The notes below the pieces were generated by a model. The model was given only the letters and a program-made list of their open reading frames with translations. It was not told where the DNA came from and searched no databases. Of a DNA stretch of 22,866 nucleotides, positions 1 to 6,691 are shown piece by piece (position 1 is the stretch's first letter; each line of letters opens with the position of its first letter). The DNA lies in assembly GCA_044866695.1 (NCBI GenBank), contig JBIOUF010000065.1, positions 1 to 22,866 of the forward strand, read 5' to 3'. Source of the DNA: JBIOUF01 sp044866695. Its GTDB lineage: Bacteria; Actinomycetota; Actinomycetes; Propionibacteriales; Nocardioidaceae. The position numbers and the translations under genes are program-made.

Positions 1-166
1 GCTGGTTGAGGAGCCGGAGCGCTAGCGGAGGCGTCTCGAAACCAGCCGCACCGTGGCAGGGACTGCGCCCAAGCGCCGACCACCGCTGGTTGAGGAGCCG
101 GAGCGTTGGCGGAGGCGTCTCGAAACCAGCGGCACCGTGGCAGGGACTGCGCCCAGGCGTCGGTGG
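1..166. repeat. Two tandem ~84-bp repeat units with inverted-repeat core
   Basis: Positions 1-46 and 85-130 are almost identical. Each begins GCTGGTTGAGGAGCCGGAGC and ends GTCTCGAAACCAGC, so each core is flanked by an inverted repeat (GCTGGTT / AACCAGC). The linkers at 47-84 and 131-166 are also near-identical (CACCGTGGCAGGGACTGCGCCCA), so the whole is a tandem duplication of about 84 bp, with the left end possibly cut by the window edge. I see no gene in 1-265. This is the TGGTTGAGGAG / CTCGAAACCA class of short intergenic repeat found in Nocardioides-type genomes; its function is unknown to me. Confidence 0.8.
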
Positions 167-231
167 TTTCGAGACGGGCTCGCAAGCTCGCCCTCCTCAA
201 CCCAAGTCGCAGGCTCGCTCCTCGACCACCG
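161..231. repeat. Interspersed repeat copy plus degenerate half copy
   Basis: Positions 161-204 read GGTGGTTTCGAGACGGGCTC followed by GCAAGCTCGCCCTCCTCAACC. The same sequence recurs at 6634-6686 apart from a 12-bp insertion there. A second partial arm (GGCTCGCTCCTCGACCACC) follows at 212-230. Outer arms GGTT/AACC and inner GGGC/GCCC allow a hairpin. It lies 35 bp beyond the stop of the leftward TetR gene, so it could help end that transcript, but there is no U-tract. Confidence 0.75.
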
Positions 232-265
232 GGGGCGCAAGCGGAGCGCCGGGCCGGGTCGGCGG

Positions 266-931
266 TCAGCACAGGCCGGCGAGGCGGCGTACGGCGAGCC
301 AGGCGAGGTCCGCCGGGTCGGAGCCGGCGGCACTCGCCGGCGCCCAGAGGTCGGCGTTGTCGCACACGACGACGATCAGCTCGGAGAGGCGTTCCGTGTC
401 GGCCTCCTCGACGCCCAGCTCGGCCAGGACCGACCCGACCAGGTGCCGGTAGCCGCGGTGCAGCCGCCCGATCCGCCGGGCGGCACCGACGTCCATGACC
501 GGGCTGATCGCATGCGCCCTCTCCAGCACCAGGATCGCCGACGCGCTGAGCGGGTTCGCCAGCGTCCAGCGCGTGTGCGCGAACACCAGCCTGCGCAGGT
601 TCTCCATCGCGTCCGCGTCCGCGCGGAGCGCGGCCGCCGCCGTGCGGTAGAAGTCGTCCAGCCCCTCGGCCAGCGCCGCCGACACCAGCTCGTCCTTCCC
701 GCCGGGGAAGTAGCTGTACAGGCTGGCCGTCCGGATGCCCGATCGCGCGGCGATGGTCCGCAGGGTGGCGCCCTTGACCCCGTGTGCGGCGGCCACCTCG
801 AGGGTGACCGCCAGGATCCGGGCGCGCCGGGCCACGTGCGGGTCGTCCGGTCCGCCCGGGCCGGGGAACCGGCGCCGGAAGCCCGCCATCTCCTGGCGCA
901 GCGCCGACCGGACGGGGGCCCGCGGGGACAT
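266..931 (-). CDS. TetR/AcrR-family transcriptional regulator
   Basis: This 221-aa protein has an N-terminal helix-turn-helix at about residues 35-80, including ATLRTIAARSGIRTASLYSYF, the typical TetR recognition-helix pattern ending in LYxYF. The all-helical C-terminal half, which would bind ligand and dimerise, is not recognisable at family level. The start at 931 is chosen because it lies one base after the stop of the stress-protein gene (TGACATG), implying translational coupling; residue 15 is an alternative ATG. It is the last gene of the leftward permease operon and plausibly senses the permease substrate. Palindromes upstream of the operon (3759-3770, 3796-3811) are candidate operators. 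TetR identity is clear; target and ligand are inference. Confidence 0.9.
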   Translation of the reverse strand: MSPRAPVRSALRQEMAGFRRRFPGPGGPDDPHVARRARILAVTLEVAAAHGVKGATLRTIAARSGIRTASLYSYFPGGKDELVSAALAEGLDDFYRTAAAALRADADAMENLRRLVFAHTRWTLANPLSASAILVLERAHAISPVMDVGAARRIGRLHRGYRHLVGSVLAELGVEEADTERLSELIVVVCDNADLWAPASAAGSDPADLAWLAVRRLAGLC

Positions 932-932
932 G

Positions 933-1832
933 TCAGCCGCCGGGCACGACCACCACCGGCACCGGCGAGTGCCGGAGGATCTTGGAGCCCCGGCTGCCCA
1001 GGAACACCCGCGCGGCCGGAGACGAGCCGCTGGAGCCCACCAGCAGGACCTCGTCGGTCGACCACGACAGGCTCTGCATCGCGGCCCGCCACGAGTCGCC
1101 GACGCCCACCTCGAGGGGGCCCGGCGCCAGGCCGCCGGAGGGGTCCAGCGCGGCCACGTCGGACGCGAACGAGTCCCGCCAGCGGCGTACCCACTGCTGG
1201 GTGACCAGGTCCTCGGTCGCGGGCGGCACTCCCACGGGCACACCCGCCTGCGCGAAGATCGGTCTGGGCTGTACGACGAGCGACACCACGCGCAAGGGCA
1301 CGCCGGCGTCCGTGGCCCACCGCTGCGCGACGCCGAGCAGGTGCGCGGACCCGCCCCCCTCGGCGTAGGCGACGGTGACCCGGCCGATGCGGGACTCCGG
1401 ACCGGCCCGGTAGCCGTGCGGGGCGAGCGCCACGGGGACCCGGGCGCCGTGGGTCATCCGGTCGGTGATGCTGCCCAGCGAGATCCGGCCCTGGTGCCCC
1501 TTGGTCGAGGAGCCCAGCACCAGGGCGCTGGCGTCGTTCTCCTCGACCAGCTCCTCCAGGCCGGCCGGGATGGACCGGGCCCGGCGGACCACGAACCGGG
1601 CGGGCACGTCGTCGGGCAGCGCCGCCCTGGCCCGCTCCAGCGAGGTCTCCGCCCACCCCGCGAGCACGTCGACGTACTCCTCGGCGGACGCGTCGACGAC
1701 CGCCATGAGATGTGGCGTGGCGACCACCACGGCGACCACGGCCTCCTGACCGGTCGACCGTGCCAGCACCGCGACCAGCTCCAGTGCCGAGCTGCCGCTC
1801 TCCTGCGGGGAGAACCCGGTGACGAAGGTCAT
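933..1832 (-). CDS. Universal stress protein, two tandem Usp domains
   Basis: This 299-aa cytosolic protein has two UspA-like alpha/beta domains, about residues 1-142 and 148-299. The second keeps the full nucleotide-binding signature G-x2-G-x9-G-S (GSSGSSPAARVFLGS) before VPVVVVPGG. The first has GSSTKGHQGRISLGS, where the second glycine is replaced by Thr, so ATP binding there may be weaker. Tandem Usp proteins of about 290-300 aa are common in actinobacteria and linked to stress or dormancy. The ATG at 1832 lies 4 bases after the permease stop and the gene ends 1 base before the TetR start, so all three are one transcription unit. It may sense ATP and modulate the permease, whose own tail also looks Usp-like; that link is inference. 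Confidence 0.9.
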   Translation of the reverse strand: MTFVTGFSPQESGSSALELVAVLARSTGQEAVVAVVVATPHLMAVVDASAEEYVDVLAGWAETSLERARAALPDDVPARFVVRRARSIPAGLEELVEENDASALVLGSSTKGHQGRISLGSITDRMTHGARVPVALAPHGYRAGPESRIGRVTVAYAEGGGSAHLLGVAQRWATDAGVPLRVVSLVVQPRPIFAQAGVPVGVPPATEDLVTQQWVRRWRDSFASDVAALDPSGGLAPGPLEVGVGDSWRAAMQSLSWSTDEVLLVGSSGSSPAARVFLGSRGSKILRHSPVPVVVVPGG

Positions 1833-1836
1833 GGGA

Positions 1837-3654
1837 TCAGGCGGGGGCGCCGAGGGAGTAGGCCTCGACGTGGGTCACCGGCAGGCCGTAGCTCCGGGCC
1901 CGGTCGACCACGTCGAAGCGCTGCCACACCGACTCGGCCTCCGGCAGCGTCGCCACCACGATCTGGTCGGGCTGGAACTGCTTGACCGCCGCCTCCAGCG
2001 CGTGCAGGGGCCGGTAGTCGCCGAGCTCGCCCGTGGCGTCCAGGTTCTGCTCGTGCAGGATCGCCAGGGTCCGGTCCAGCCGCTCCTGCGCCGCCGCCAT
2101 GGTGGCCTCCCACACGCTGACCGCCCCGTGCGTGGCGGCCATGCCGGTCTCGATCGGGCTGGCCGGGACGCACACGTGGTAGGTGGCCTTGCCGAGCTGG
2201 TCGATCCGGCGCAGCTCGGTGATCAGCTCGTCGGCGCCCACCGTCTGGTTGGCCAGCACCAGCACGCGCCGGGCCTGCGAGCTCGGCTCGGGCGTCGGGA
2301 GGATCGGGTTGCGGGCGATCCGGGCCCGGTTGAGCACGAACAGCACGAGGACGACGCCCCAGGAGAGCAGGCTGAGGGTGAGCTGGGAGCGGACGTCCTC
2401 CTGGAAGCCCATCTGCAGCAGCACCGCGACGATCCCGGCGGCGGTGATGATGGACAGCGCCGGGAACAGCCACATCTTGACCCGCAGCTGGGAGTCGTCG
2501 GCCCGGTAGCGCAGCACGATCTGGGAGATCGCGATGAGCAGGTAGACGAAGAGGATCACCGCACCCGAGGAGTTGAGCAGGAACAAGAACACGCCGTCCT
2601 CGTCGATGGCCGCCGCGATCACGCAGAGGAAGCCGATGACCGACGAGGTGAGGATCGCCTTCACCGGCACGCCGCGGCCGTTGACCTCGACCATCCACGC
2701 CGGGGCCTCCCGGCGCGCCGCGAGCACGAACAGCATCCGGGACGCGGTGTACATGCCCGAGTTGAGGCAGGACAGCACGGCGGTGAGCACCACCGCGTTC
2801 ATGAGGTCGGCGGCGTACGGGATGCCGATCTCCTTGAACGCGGAGACGTAGGGCGACTCGGTCAGCTCGCCGGAGTCCCACGGCAGGATCACCGCGAGCA
2901 GGAACACCGAGCCGACGAAGAAGATCGAGATCCGCGTGATCACCGAGTTCGCGGCCTTGGCGACGGCGCGCTCGGGGTCCTGCGACTCGGCGGCCGCGAT
3001 GGTGGCGATCTCGGCGCCGACCATCGAGAAGATCACCGTGACGATGGCGGCGGTGAGCGCGAAGAAGCCGTTGGGCAGGAAGCCGCCGTTGTCAGTCAGG
3101 TTGCTGAAGTCCAGGTCGGCGCCGGGCCACAGGCCCAGCACGAACAGCCCTCCGGTGACCAGGAAGAAGATGATCGCGGCGACCTTGATGCCGGCGAACC
3201 AGAACTCGAACTCGCCGAACGACGAGACCGAGATCAGGTTGGTGCCGGTCATCGCCATCATGAGCACCAGGGACAGGATCCAGATGGGCCAGTCGGGCTC
3301 GAGCCAGTAGTTGAGGATCCCGGCGCCGGCGACCGCCTCGAAGCCGACGACGATCACCCAGAAGTACCAGTACAGCCAGCCGACGGAGAAGCCGGCCCAG
3401 TCGCCCATCGCCTTGCGCGCGTAGTCGGCGAACGACCCGGTGGACGGGTTCGCCACCGCCATCTCGGCGAGCATCCGCATCACCATGATGATCAGCACGC
3501 CGCAGAGGGCATAGGTGAGGAACGCGCCGGGGCCGGCCTTCTTGATCACTGCGCCCGACCCGACGAACAGGCCGGCGCCGATGACGCCGCCCATCGCGAT
3601 CATGGTCAGCTGGCGCTGGTTGAGCGACTTCTTCAGCTCGGGGGGAGGCGCCAT
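1837..3654 (-). CDS. APC-family amino acid (GABA-type) permease with cytosolic C-terminal domain
   Basis: This 605-aa membrane protein belongs to the amino acid-polyamine-organocation family, AAT/GabP branch. It opens with LKKSLNQRQLTMIAMGGVIG and continues AGLFVGSG, the TM1 substrate-binding loop of GabP/AnsP-type proton symporters. About 12 hydrophobic segments fill residues 15-450. Residues about 470-605 form a soluble alpha/beta domain (RRVLVLANQTVGADELI, later PDQIVVATLPEAESVW) resembling a Usp-like nucleotide-binding fold, so it is longer than the usual ~460 aa. The start is supported by GAGG six bases upstream and by sitting one base after the leader ORF stop. It heads the operon permease-Usp-TetR. 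The substrate is not determinable from sequence; GABA or another small amino acid is a family-level guess. Confidence 0.92.
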   Translation of the reverse strand: MAPPPELKKSLNQRQLTMIAMGGVIGAGLFVGSGAVIKKAGPGAFLTYALCGVLIIMVMRMLAEMAVANPSTGSFADYARKAMGDWAGFSVGWLYWYFWVIVVGFEAVAGAGILNYWLEPDWPIWILSLVLMMAMTGTNLISVSSFGEFEFWFAGIKVAAIIFFLVTGGLFVLGLWPGADLDFSNLTDNGGFLPNGFFALTAAIVTVIFSMVGAEIATIAAAESQDPERAVAKAANSVITRISIFFVGSVFLLAVILPWDSGELTESPYVSAFKEIGIPYAADLMNAVVLTAVLSCLNSGMYTASRMLFVLAARREAPAWMVEVNGRGVPVKAILTSSVIGFLCVIAAAIDEDGVFLFLLNSSGAVILFVYLLIAISQIVLRYRADDSQLRVKMWLFPALSIITAAGIVAVLLQMGFQEDVRSQLTLSLLSWGVVLVLFVLNRARIARNPILPTPEPSSQARRVLVLANQTVGADELITELRRIDQLGKATYHVCVPASPIETGMAATHGAVSVWEATMAAAQERLDRTLAILHEQNLDATGELGDYRPLHALEAAVKQFQPDQIVVATLPEAESVWQRFDVVDRARSYGLPVTHVEAYSLGAPA

Positions 3655-3655
3655 G

Positions 3656-3724
3656 TCACACCTCGCTGTCGGGGGCCTGCGCGTGGTGCGCGTGCTGGTG
3701 ACGGGACTGGGTATCAGCGGTCAT
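3656..3724 (-). CDS. 22-residue His-rich upstream ORF (possible leader peptide)
   Basis: An ATG at 3724 opens a 22-codon ORF ending in TGA one base before the permease ATG (TGACATG). A GAGGA Shine-Dalgarno lies about 6 bases upstream of it. The peptide contains RHQHAHHAQ, four His in six residues, with two adjacent His codons. The same TGACATG coupling is used between the Usp and TetR genes downstream. It may be a coupled leader that lets ribosomes reach the permease start, or a regulatory leader sensitive to His-tRNA or metal. I do not recognise any homologue. Translation is plausible but unproven. Confidence 0.45.
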   Translation of the reverse strand: MTADTQSRHQHAHHAQAPDSEV

Positions 3725-3758
3725 GGCGCGTCCTCGAGATCGCCCACGGCTGGGGGTG

Positions 3759-3770
3759 GACCGTACGGTC
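3759..3770. promoter_or_regulatory. Perfect 12-bp palindrome, candidate operator
   Basis: GACCGTACGGTC is a perfect palindrome lying between the predicted permease promoter and the leader ORF, so it would be in the 5' untranslated region of the leftward operon. GACCG/CGGTC half-sites are common in TetR-family operators, and the operon encodes a TetR protein. Binding is inference. Confidence 0.4.
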
Positions 3771-3793
3771 GGGGGCTTCCGCACGGCGTTGGC

Positions 3794-3826
3794 AACGTAA
3801 CACCTGTTACGGGTCGGGTCTAGACT
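3794..3826. promoter_or_regulatory. Divergent promoter region with 16-bp palindromic operator
   Basis: Positions 3796-3811 read CGTAACACCTGTTACG, 7-bp inverted arms around CC. On the minus strand TAGACC (3822-3817) and TACGTT (3799-3794) are separated by exactly 17 bases, a reasonable -35/-10 pair for the permease operon; the palindrome covers its -10 and spacer. On the plus strand TAGACT (3821-3826) could be the -10 of the hydrolase gene at 3867, with the palindrome in its -35 area. One repressor here could control both directions. The promoter calls are by eye. Confidence 0.45.
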
Positions 3827-3866
3827 GTGCCGCCCCGGCGTCAGGAGGGGTGAGGCAAGCGCGAGG

Positions 3867-5150
3867 ATGGTCCACATGGTTCACCAGGGGCCCGCACCGC
3901 GGCGGCTGCCGGGGACCGCGGCCGACAACTGGCTGGACCCGCCGTACAGCTCCTGGGCGCTGTGGCACCTCGACGAGCTGGTCCTGTGCGCGCGGGTCCC
4001 CCGGGGCGCGGGGCCGGTGCGCCCCCTCCCCCCGCATCCCGACCCGCCGGCCCTCGCCGACGTCGTGCTCACCCGCACCGACGGCGAGGACACGACGCTG
4101 GAGGACCTGCTCGGGCACACCCACACCGATGCCTTCGCGGCGCTCCACGACGGCCGGCTGGTCGCCGAGACCTACACCCACGCGAGCGCCGAGCACGAGC
4201 TGCACGGAGTGCTCTCGATCACCAAGTCGGTGGTCGGCTGCGTCGCCGGCGTGCTCGCCGACCGCGGTGACCTCGACCTGTCCCGCACCGTCGAGGACTA
4301 CGTGCCGGAGCTGGCGAGGTCGGGGTACCGCGGGGCGACCGTGCGGCACCTGCTCGACATGCGCAGCGGCGTGCGCTTCGTCGAGGACTACATCGACCCC
4401 GAGTCCGACATCAGCAAGCTCGAGCGGGCCCTGGGCCGCGAGGGCCTGGCGGCCTTCCTCGCCACGCTGGAGCGGGAGCGCGAGCACGGCGGGCACTTCC
4501 TCTACCGTTCCGCGGAGACCGACGTCCTGGGCTGGGTCTGCGAGCGAGCCTCCGGCACACCGGTGCCCGAGCTGGTCTCCACGCTGGTGTGGGCACCGAT
4601 GGGCGCCGAGCGCGACGCCGTCATCAGCACCGACGTGAACGGCATGGCCGTGTCCGACGGGGGGCTCGCGGCGTCCGCGCGCGACCTGCTGCGGTTCGGG
4701 CAGATGCTCGCCGACGCGGGCGCGGTGGCGTGGGACGACGTACACCGCCAGGTGGTGCCCGCGCGCTGGGTCCGGGACGCCTGGGCCGTGGGGTCCGACA
4801 TCAGGAGGGCCTTCCTGGACTCCCCGAACGAGACGTCGATGCCGGGCGGCTGGTACCGCAACCAGCTGTGGTTCCGTCCCGGCCCCTCCGGCGACGTCCT
4901 GGTCTGTCTGGGGATCCACGGGCAGATGCTCTACGTGTGCCGCCGCACGCGGACCGTCTGCGTCAAGCTGTCCAGCTGGCCCACCCCCCAGAACCCCCGA
5001 CACCTGCAGGACACGCTGCGCGGCTGCGACGCGCTCGCCGCCCTGCTCGGGGGTGCCGCCGCCTCGCAGGGCGCGTCCCGCGGCGTGGCCGGCGTGGCGG
5101 CCGGGCTGACTCGTGTGCCACGCTCGACGCGAGGTACCCGCCCCAGCTGA
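3867..5150 (+). CDS. Serine hydrolase, beta-lactamase / 6-aminohexanoate-dimer hydrolase fold (copy 1)
   Basis: This 427-aa protein has the SxxK catalytic motif S117-I-T-K120 in GVLSITKSVVG, a Y213-R-S motif in the place of the YxN tyrosine, and H351-G-Q near the C-terminus where KTG lies in true beta-lactamases. Absence of KTG and the PGGWYRNQLW block (about 326-335) favour a NylB/EstB-type amidase or esterase over an antibiotic-hydrolysing enzyme. No signal peptide is seen, so it is probably cytosolic, fitting amide cleavage inside the cell. ATG 3867 is used; ATG 3876 has a better-placed GAGG and is an alternative start. It is followed 30 bases later by the ATP-grasp gene and is paralogous to the gene at 6681-7901. 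The C-terminal ~30 residues are Ala/Gly-rich and lack the hydrolase pattern. The substrate is unknown. Confidence 0.88.
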   Translation: MVHMVHQGPAPRRLPGTAADNWLDPPYSSWALWHLDELVLCARVPRGAGPVRPLPPHPDPPALADVVLTRTDGEDTTLEDLLGHTHTDAFAALHDGRLVAETYTHASAEHELHGVLSITKSVVGCVAGVLADRGDLDLSRTVEDYVPELARSGYRGATVRHLLDMRSGVRFVEDYIDPESDISKLERALGREGLAAFLATLEREREHGGHFLYRSAETDVLGWVCERASGTPVPELVSTLVWAPMGAERDAVISTDVNGMAVSDGGLAASARDLLRFGQMLADAGAVAWDDVHRQVVPARWVRDAWAVGSDIRRAFLDSPNETSMPGGWYRNQLWFRPGPSGDVLVCLGIHGQMLYVCRRTRTVCVKLSSWPTPQNPRHLQDTLRGCDALAALLGGAAASQGASRGVAGVAAGLTRVPRSTRGTRPS

Positions 5151-5180
5151 CCCGGTTCGACCCTCACCCGAAGGAGCGAC

Positions 5181-6626
5181 ATGACTGGACCCCAGCGCCT
5201 CACCGGCATCCCGGAGATCCGGACGTTCTTCCGCACCAACGAGCAACCGATCTACTTCTTCGGTCCGACCGCGTTCAACCTGCTGGGCATCGACCGCTGG
5301 GTGCGCAACTTCTCCTACGTCGTCTACTACGACTCCTGGGACGGCCTGCACCCGCGCGTGTTCACCCCGACGAACAAGCCCTACGTCGAGTTCGAGTCCA
5401 GCGAGCACATCACCAACTACCTGCTCCGCGACCCCGAGGTGCAGGAGTACCTGCGCCGCCGGGGAGGCCGGCCGAAGATCGCCATGGTGTTCTTCGACGA
5501 GGAGTCCGAGCAGCTCTGCGAGGAGCTCGGCTACGACCTGATCCTGCCCCACGACGAGCTGCGCCGCCGGCTGGACTCCAAGATCGTCACCACCCAGCTG
5601 GGCAACGAGGCCGGCGCGCCGTCGGTGCCCAACGTGCTCGGCTTCGCCGACAGCTGGAAGGAGCTCTCGGAGCTCTCGGAGTCGGCCGGCCTGGGCACCG
5701 ACCTGGTGGTGCAGACGCCGTACGGCGACTCCGGCAAGACCACGTTCTTCGTCGCCTCTGAGAAGAGCTGGGACAAGTACGCCAAGGACATGGTGGGCCA
5801 GGAGCTCAAGGTCATGAAGCGCATCGACAACAAGGCCGTGGCGGTCGAGGCCTGCATCACCCGCCACGGCACGATCGTCGGGCCGTTCATGATGGACCTC
5901 ACCGGCTACCCCGAGCTCACGCCGTACAAGGGCGGCTGGTGCGGCAACGACCTCTACCCCGACGCGCTGACCGCCAAGCAGCGCAGCACCGCGATCAGCC
6001 ACGTGCGCAGCCTGGGTGACCGGCTGGCACAGGAGGGCTACCAGGGGTTCCTCGAGATCGACGTCCTGATCGACAAGGACACCGACGAGGTCTACCTCGG
6101 GGAGCTGAACCCGCGCATCTCCGGCGCGTCGTCGATGACCAACGTCACCGCCGGCGCCTACGCCGACATCCCGCTGTTCTTGTTCCACCTGCTGGAGTTC
6201 CTGGACGTCGACTACACCGTCGACGTCGAGGAGATCAACGAGCGCTGGTTCGAGCTCGCCGCGATCGACGTGTGGTCGCAGCTGATCATGAAGGAACCCG
6301 TGGACTCCGTCGAGCAGATCCTCGCCGCGCCGCGCACCGGCACGTGGCGGGCCAACGAGGACGGGTCGCTCACCTTCGCCGGGGTCAGCAACGACTGGCA
6401 CGACATCACCAGCGAGGACGAGGCGTTCTTCATGCGGGTGTACGCCGCCGGCGACTACCGGTTCAAGGGCGCGGACCTCGGCATCCTGGTCACCAAGGGC
6501 CGCATGCAGACCTCGGAGGGGCTCACCGGCAAGTGCCGCTCCTGGATCGACGGCATCCGCTCGCAGTACGTCTCCCAGCCGGTGGTCAACCCGCCCGAGA
6601 CCATCCCGATCGCCTACGTGAAGTAG
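5181..6626 (+). CDS. ATP-grasp domain protein (putative amide/peptide ligase; often labelled biotin carboxylase-like)
   Basis: This 481-aa protein has an N-terminal pre-ATP-grasp region (1-125), then LDSKIVTTQLGNEAGAPSVP (131-150), a nucleotide-binding glycine loop VVQTPYGDSGKTTFF (176-190), and GFLEIDVLID plus GELNPRISGASS (289-317). In the last block E308 and N310 match the metal-binding ExN pattern. The family joins a carboxylate to an amine, or CO2, through an acylphosphate. No biotin-carboxylase partner or biotin carrier lies nearby. The C-terminal ~120 residues form an extra domain I do not recognise. AAGGAG four bases before the ATG supports the start. Codon use is less extreme than in shadow frames and Lys content is higher than in neighbours. 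It sits between two paralogous hydrolases, so a synthesis/cleavage pair on one amide is plausible. Reaction and substrate are inference. Confidence 0.88.
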   Translation: MTGPQRLTGIPEIRTFFRTNEQPIYFFGPTAFNLLGIDRWVRNFSYVVYYDSWDGLHPRVFTPTNKPYVEFESSEHITNYLLRDPEVQEYLRRRGGRPKIAMVFFDEESEQLCEELGYDLILPHDELRRRLDSKIVTTQLGNEAGAPSVPNVLGFADSWKELSELSESAGLGTDLVVQTPYGDSGKTTFFVASEKSWDKYAKDMVGQELKVMKRIDNKAVAVEACITRHGTIVGPFMMDLTGYPELTPYKGGWCGNDLYPDALTAKQRSTAISHVRSLGDRLAQEGYQGFLEIDVLIDKDTDEVYLGELNPRISGASSMTNVTAGAYADIPLFLFHLLEFLDVDYTVDVEEINERWFELAAIDVWSQLIMKEPVDSVEQILAAPRTGTWRANEDGSLTFAGVSNDWHDITSEDEAFFMRVYAAGDYRFKGADLGILVTKGRMQTSEGLTGKCRSWIDGIRSQYVSQPVVNPPETIPIAYVK

Positions 6627-6631
6627 CCCCC

Positions 6632-6691
6632 CCGGTGGTTTCGAGACGGGTTTCGAGACGGGCTCGCAAGCTCGCCCTCCTCAACCACCGG
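6632..6691. repeat. Interspersed repeat element at convergent gene ends
   Basis: CCGGTGGTT (6632-6640) and AACCACCGG (6683-6691) are perfect 9-bp inverted arms enclosing the same sequence as at 171-201. Here TTTCGAGACGGG is tandemly duplicated (6639-6650 and 6651-6662). The element starts 6 bases after the ATP-grasp stop. Its right arm contains the TGA (6683-6681, minus strand) and the last two Gly codons of the second hydrolase. It may act as a bidirectional terminator between the convergent genes. Confidence 0.8.

Noticed and set aside
53..1204. A 383-aa plus-strand open frame through the repeats and the TetR gene
   Set aside because: Starts inside repeat DNA and runs antisense to TetR; no motif.
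1819..4638. A 939-aa open frame on the plus strand across the permease operon
   Set aside because: It lies antisense to the permease, and its composition (Asp/Arg/His/Gly-rich, no domain) is that of a shadow frame in high-GC DNA.
3867..5150. Antibiotic-resistance beta-lactamase
   Set aside because: No KTG motif, no signal peptide, and NylB-like blocks; amidase or esterase is more likely.
3807..6401. An 864-aa open frame on the minus strand across hydrolase 1 and the ATP-grasp gene
   Set aside because: Both plus-strand genes have clear catalytic motifs; the antisense translation has none and is low-complexity.
5181..6626. True biotin carboxylase subunit
   Set aside because: No biotin carrier or carboxyltransferase gene nearby, and the C-terminal domain does not look like the biotin carboxylase one.
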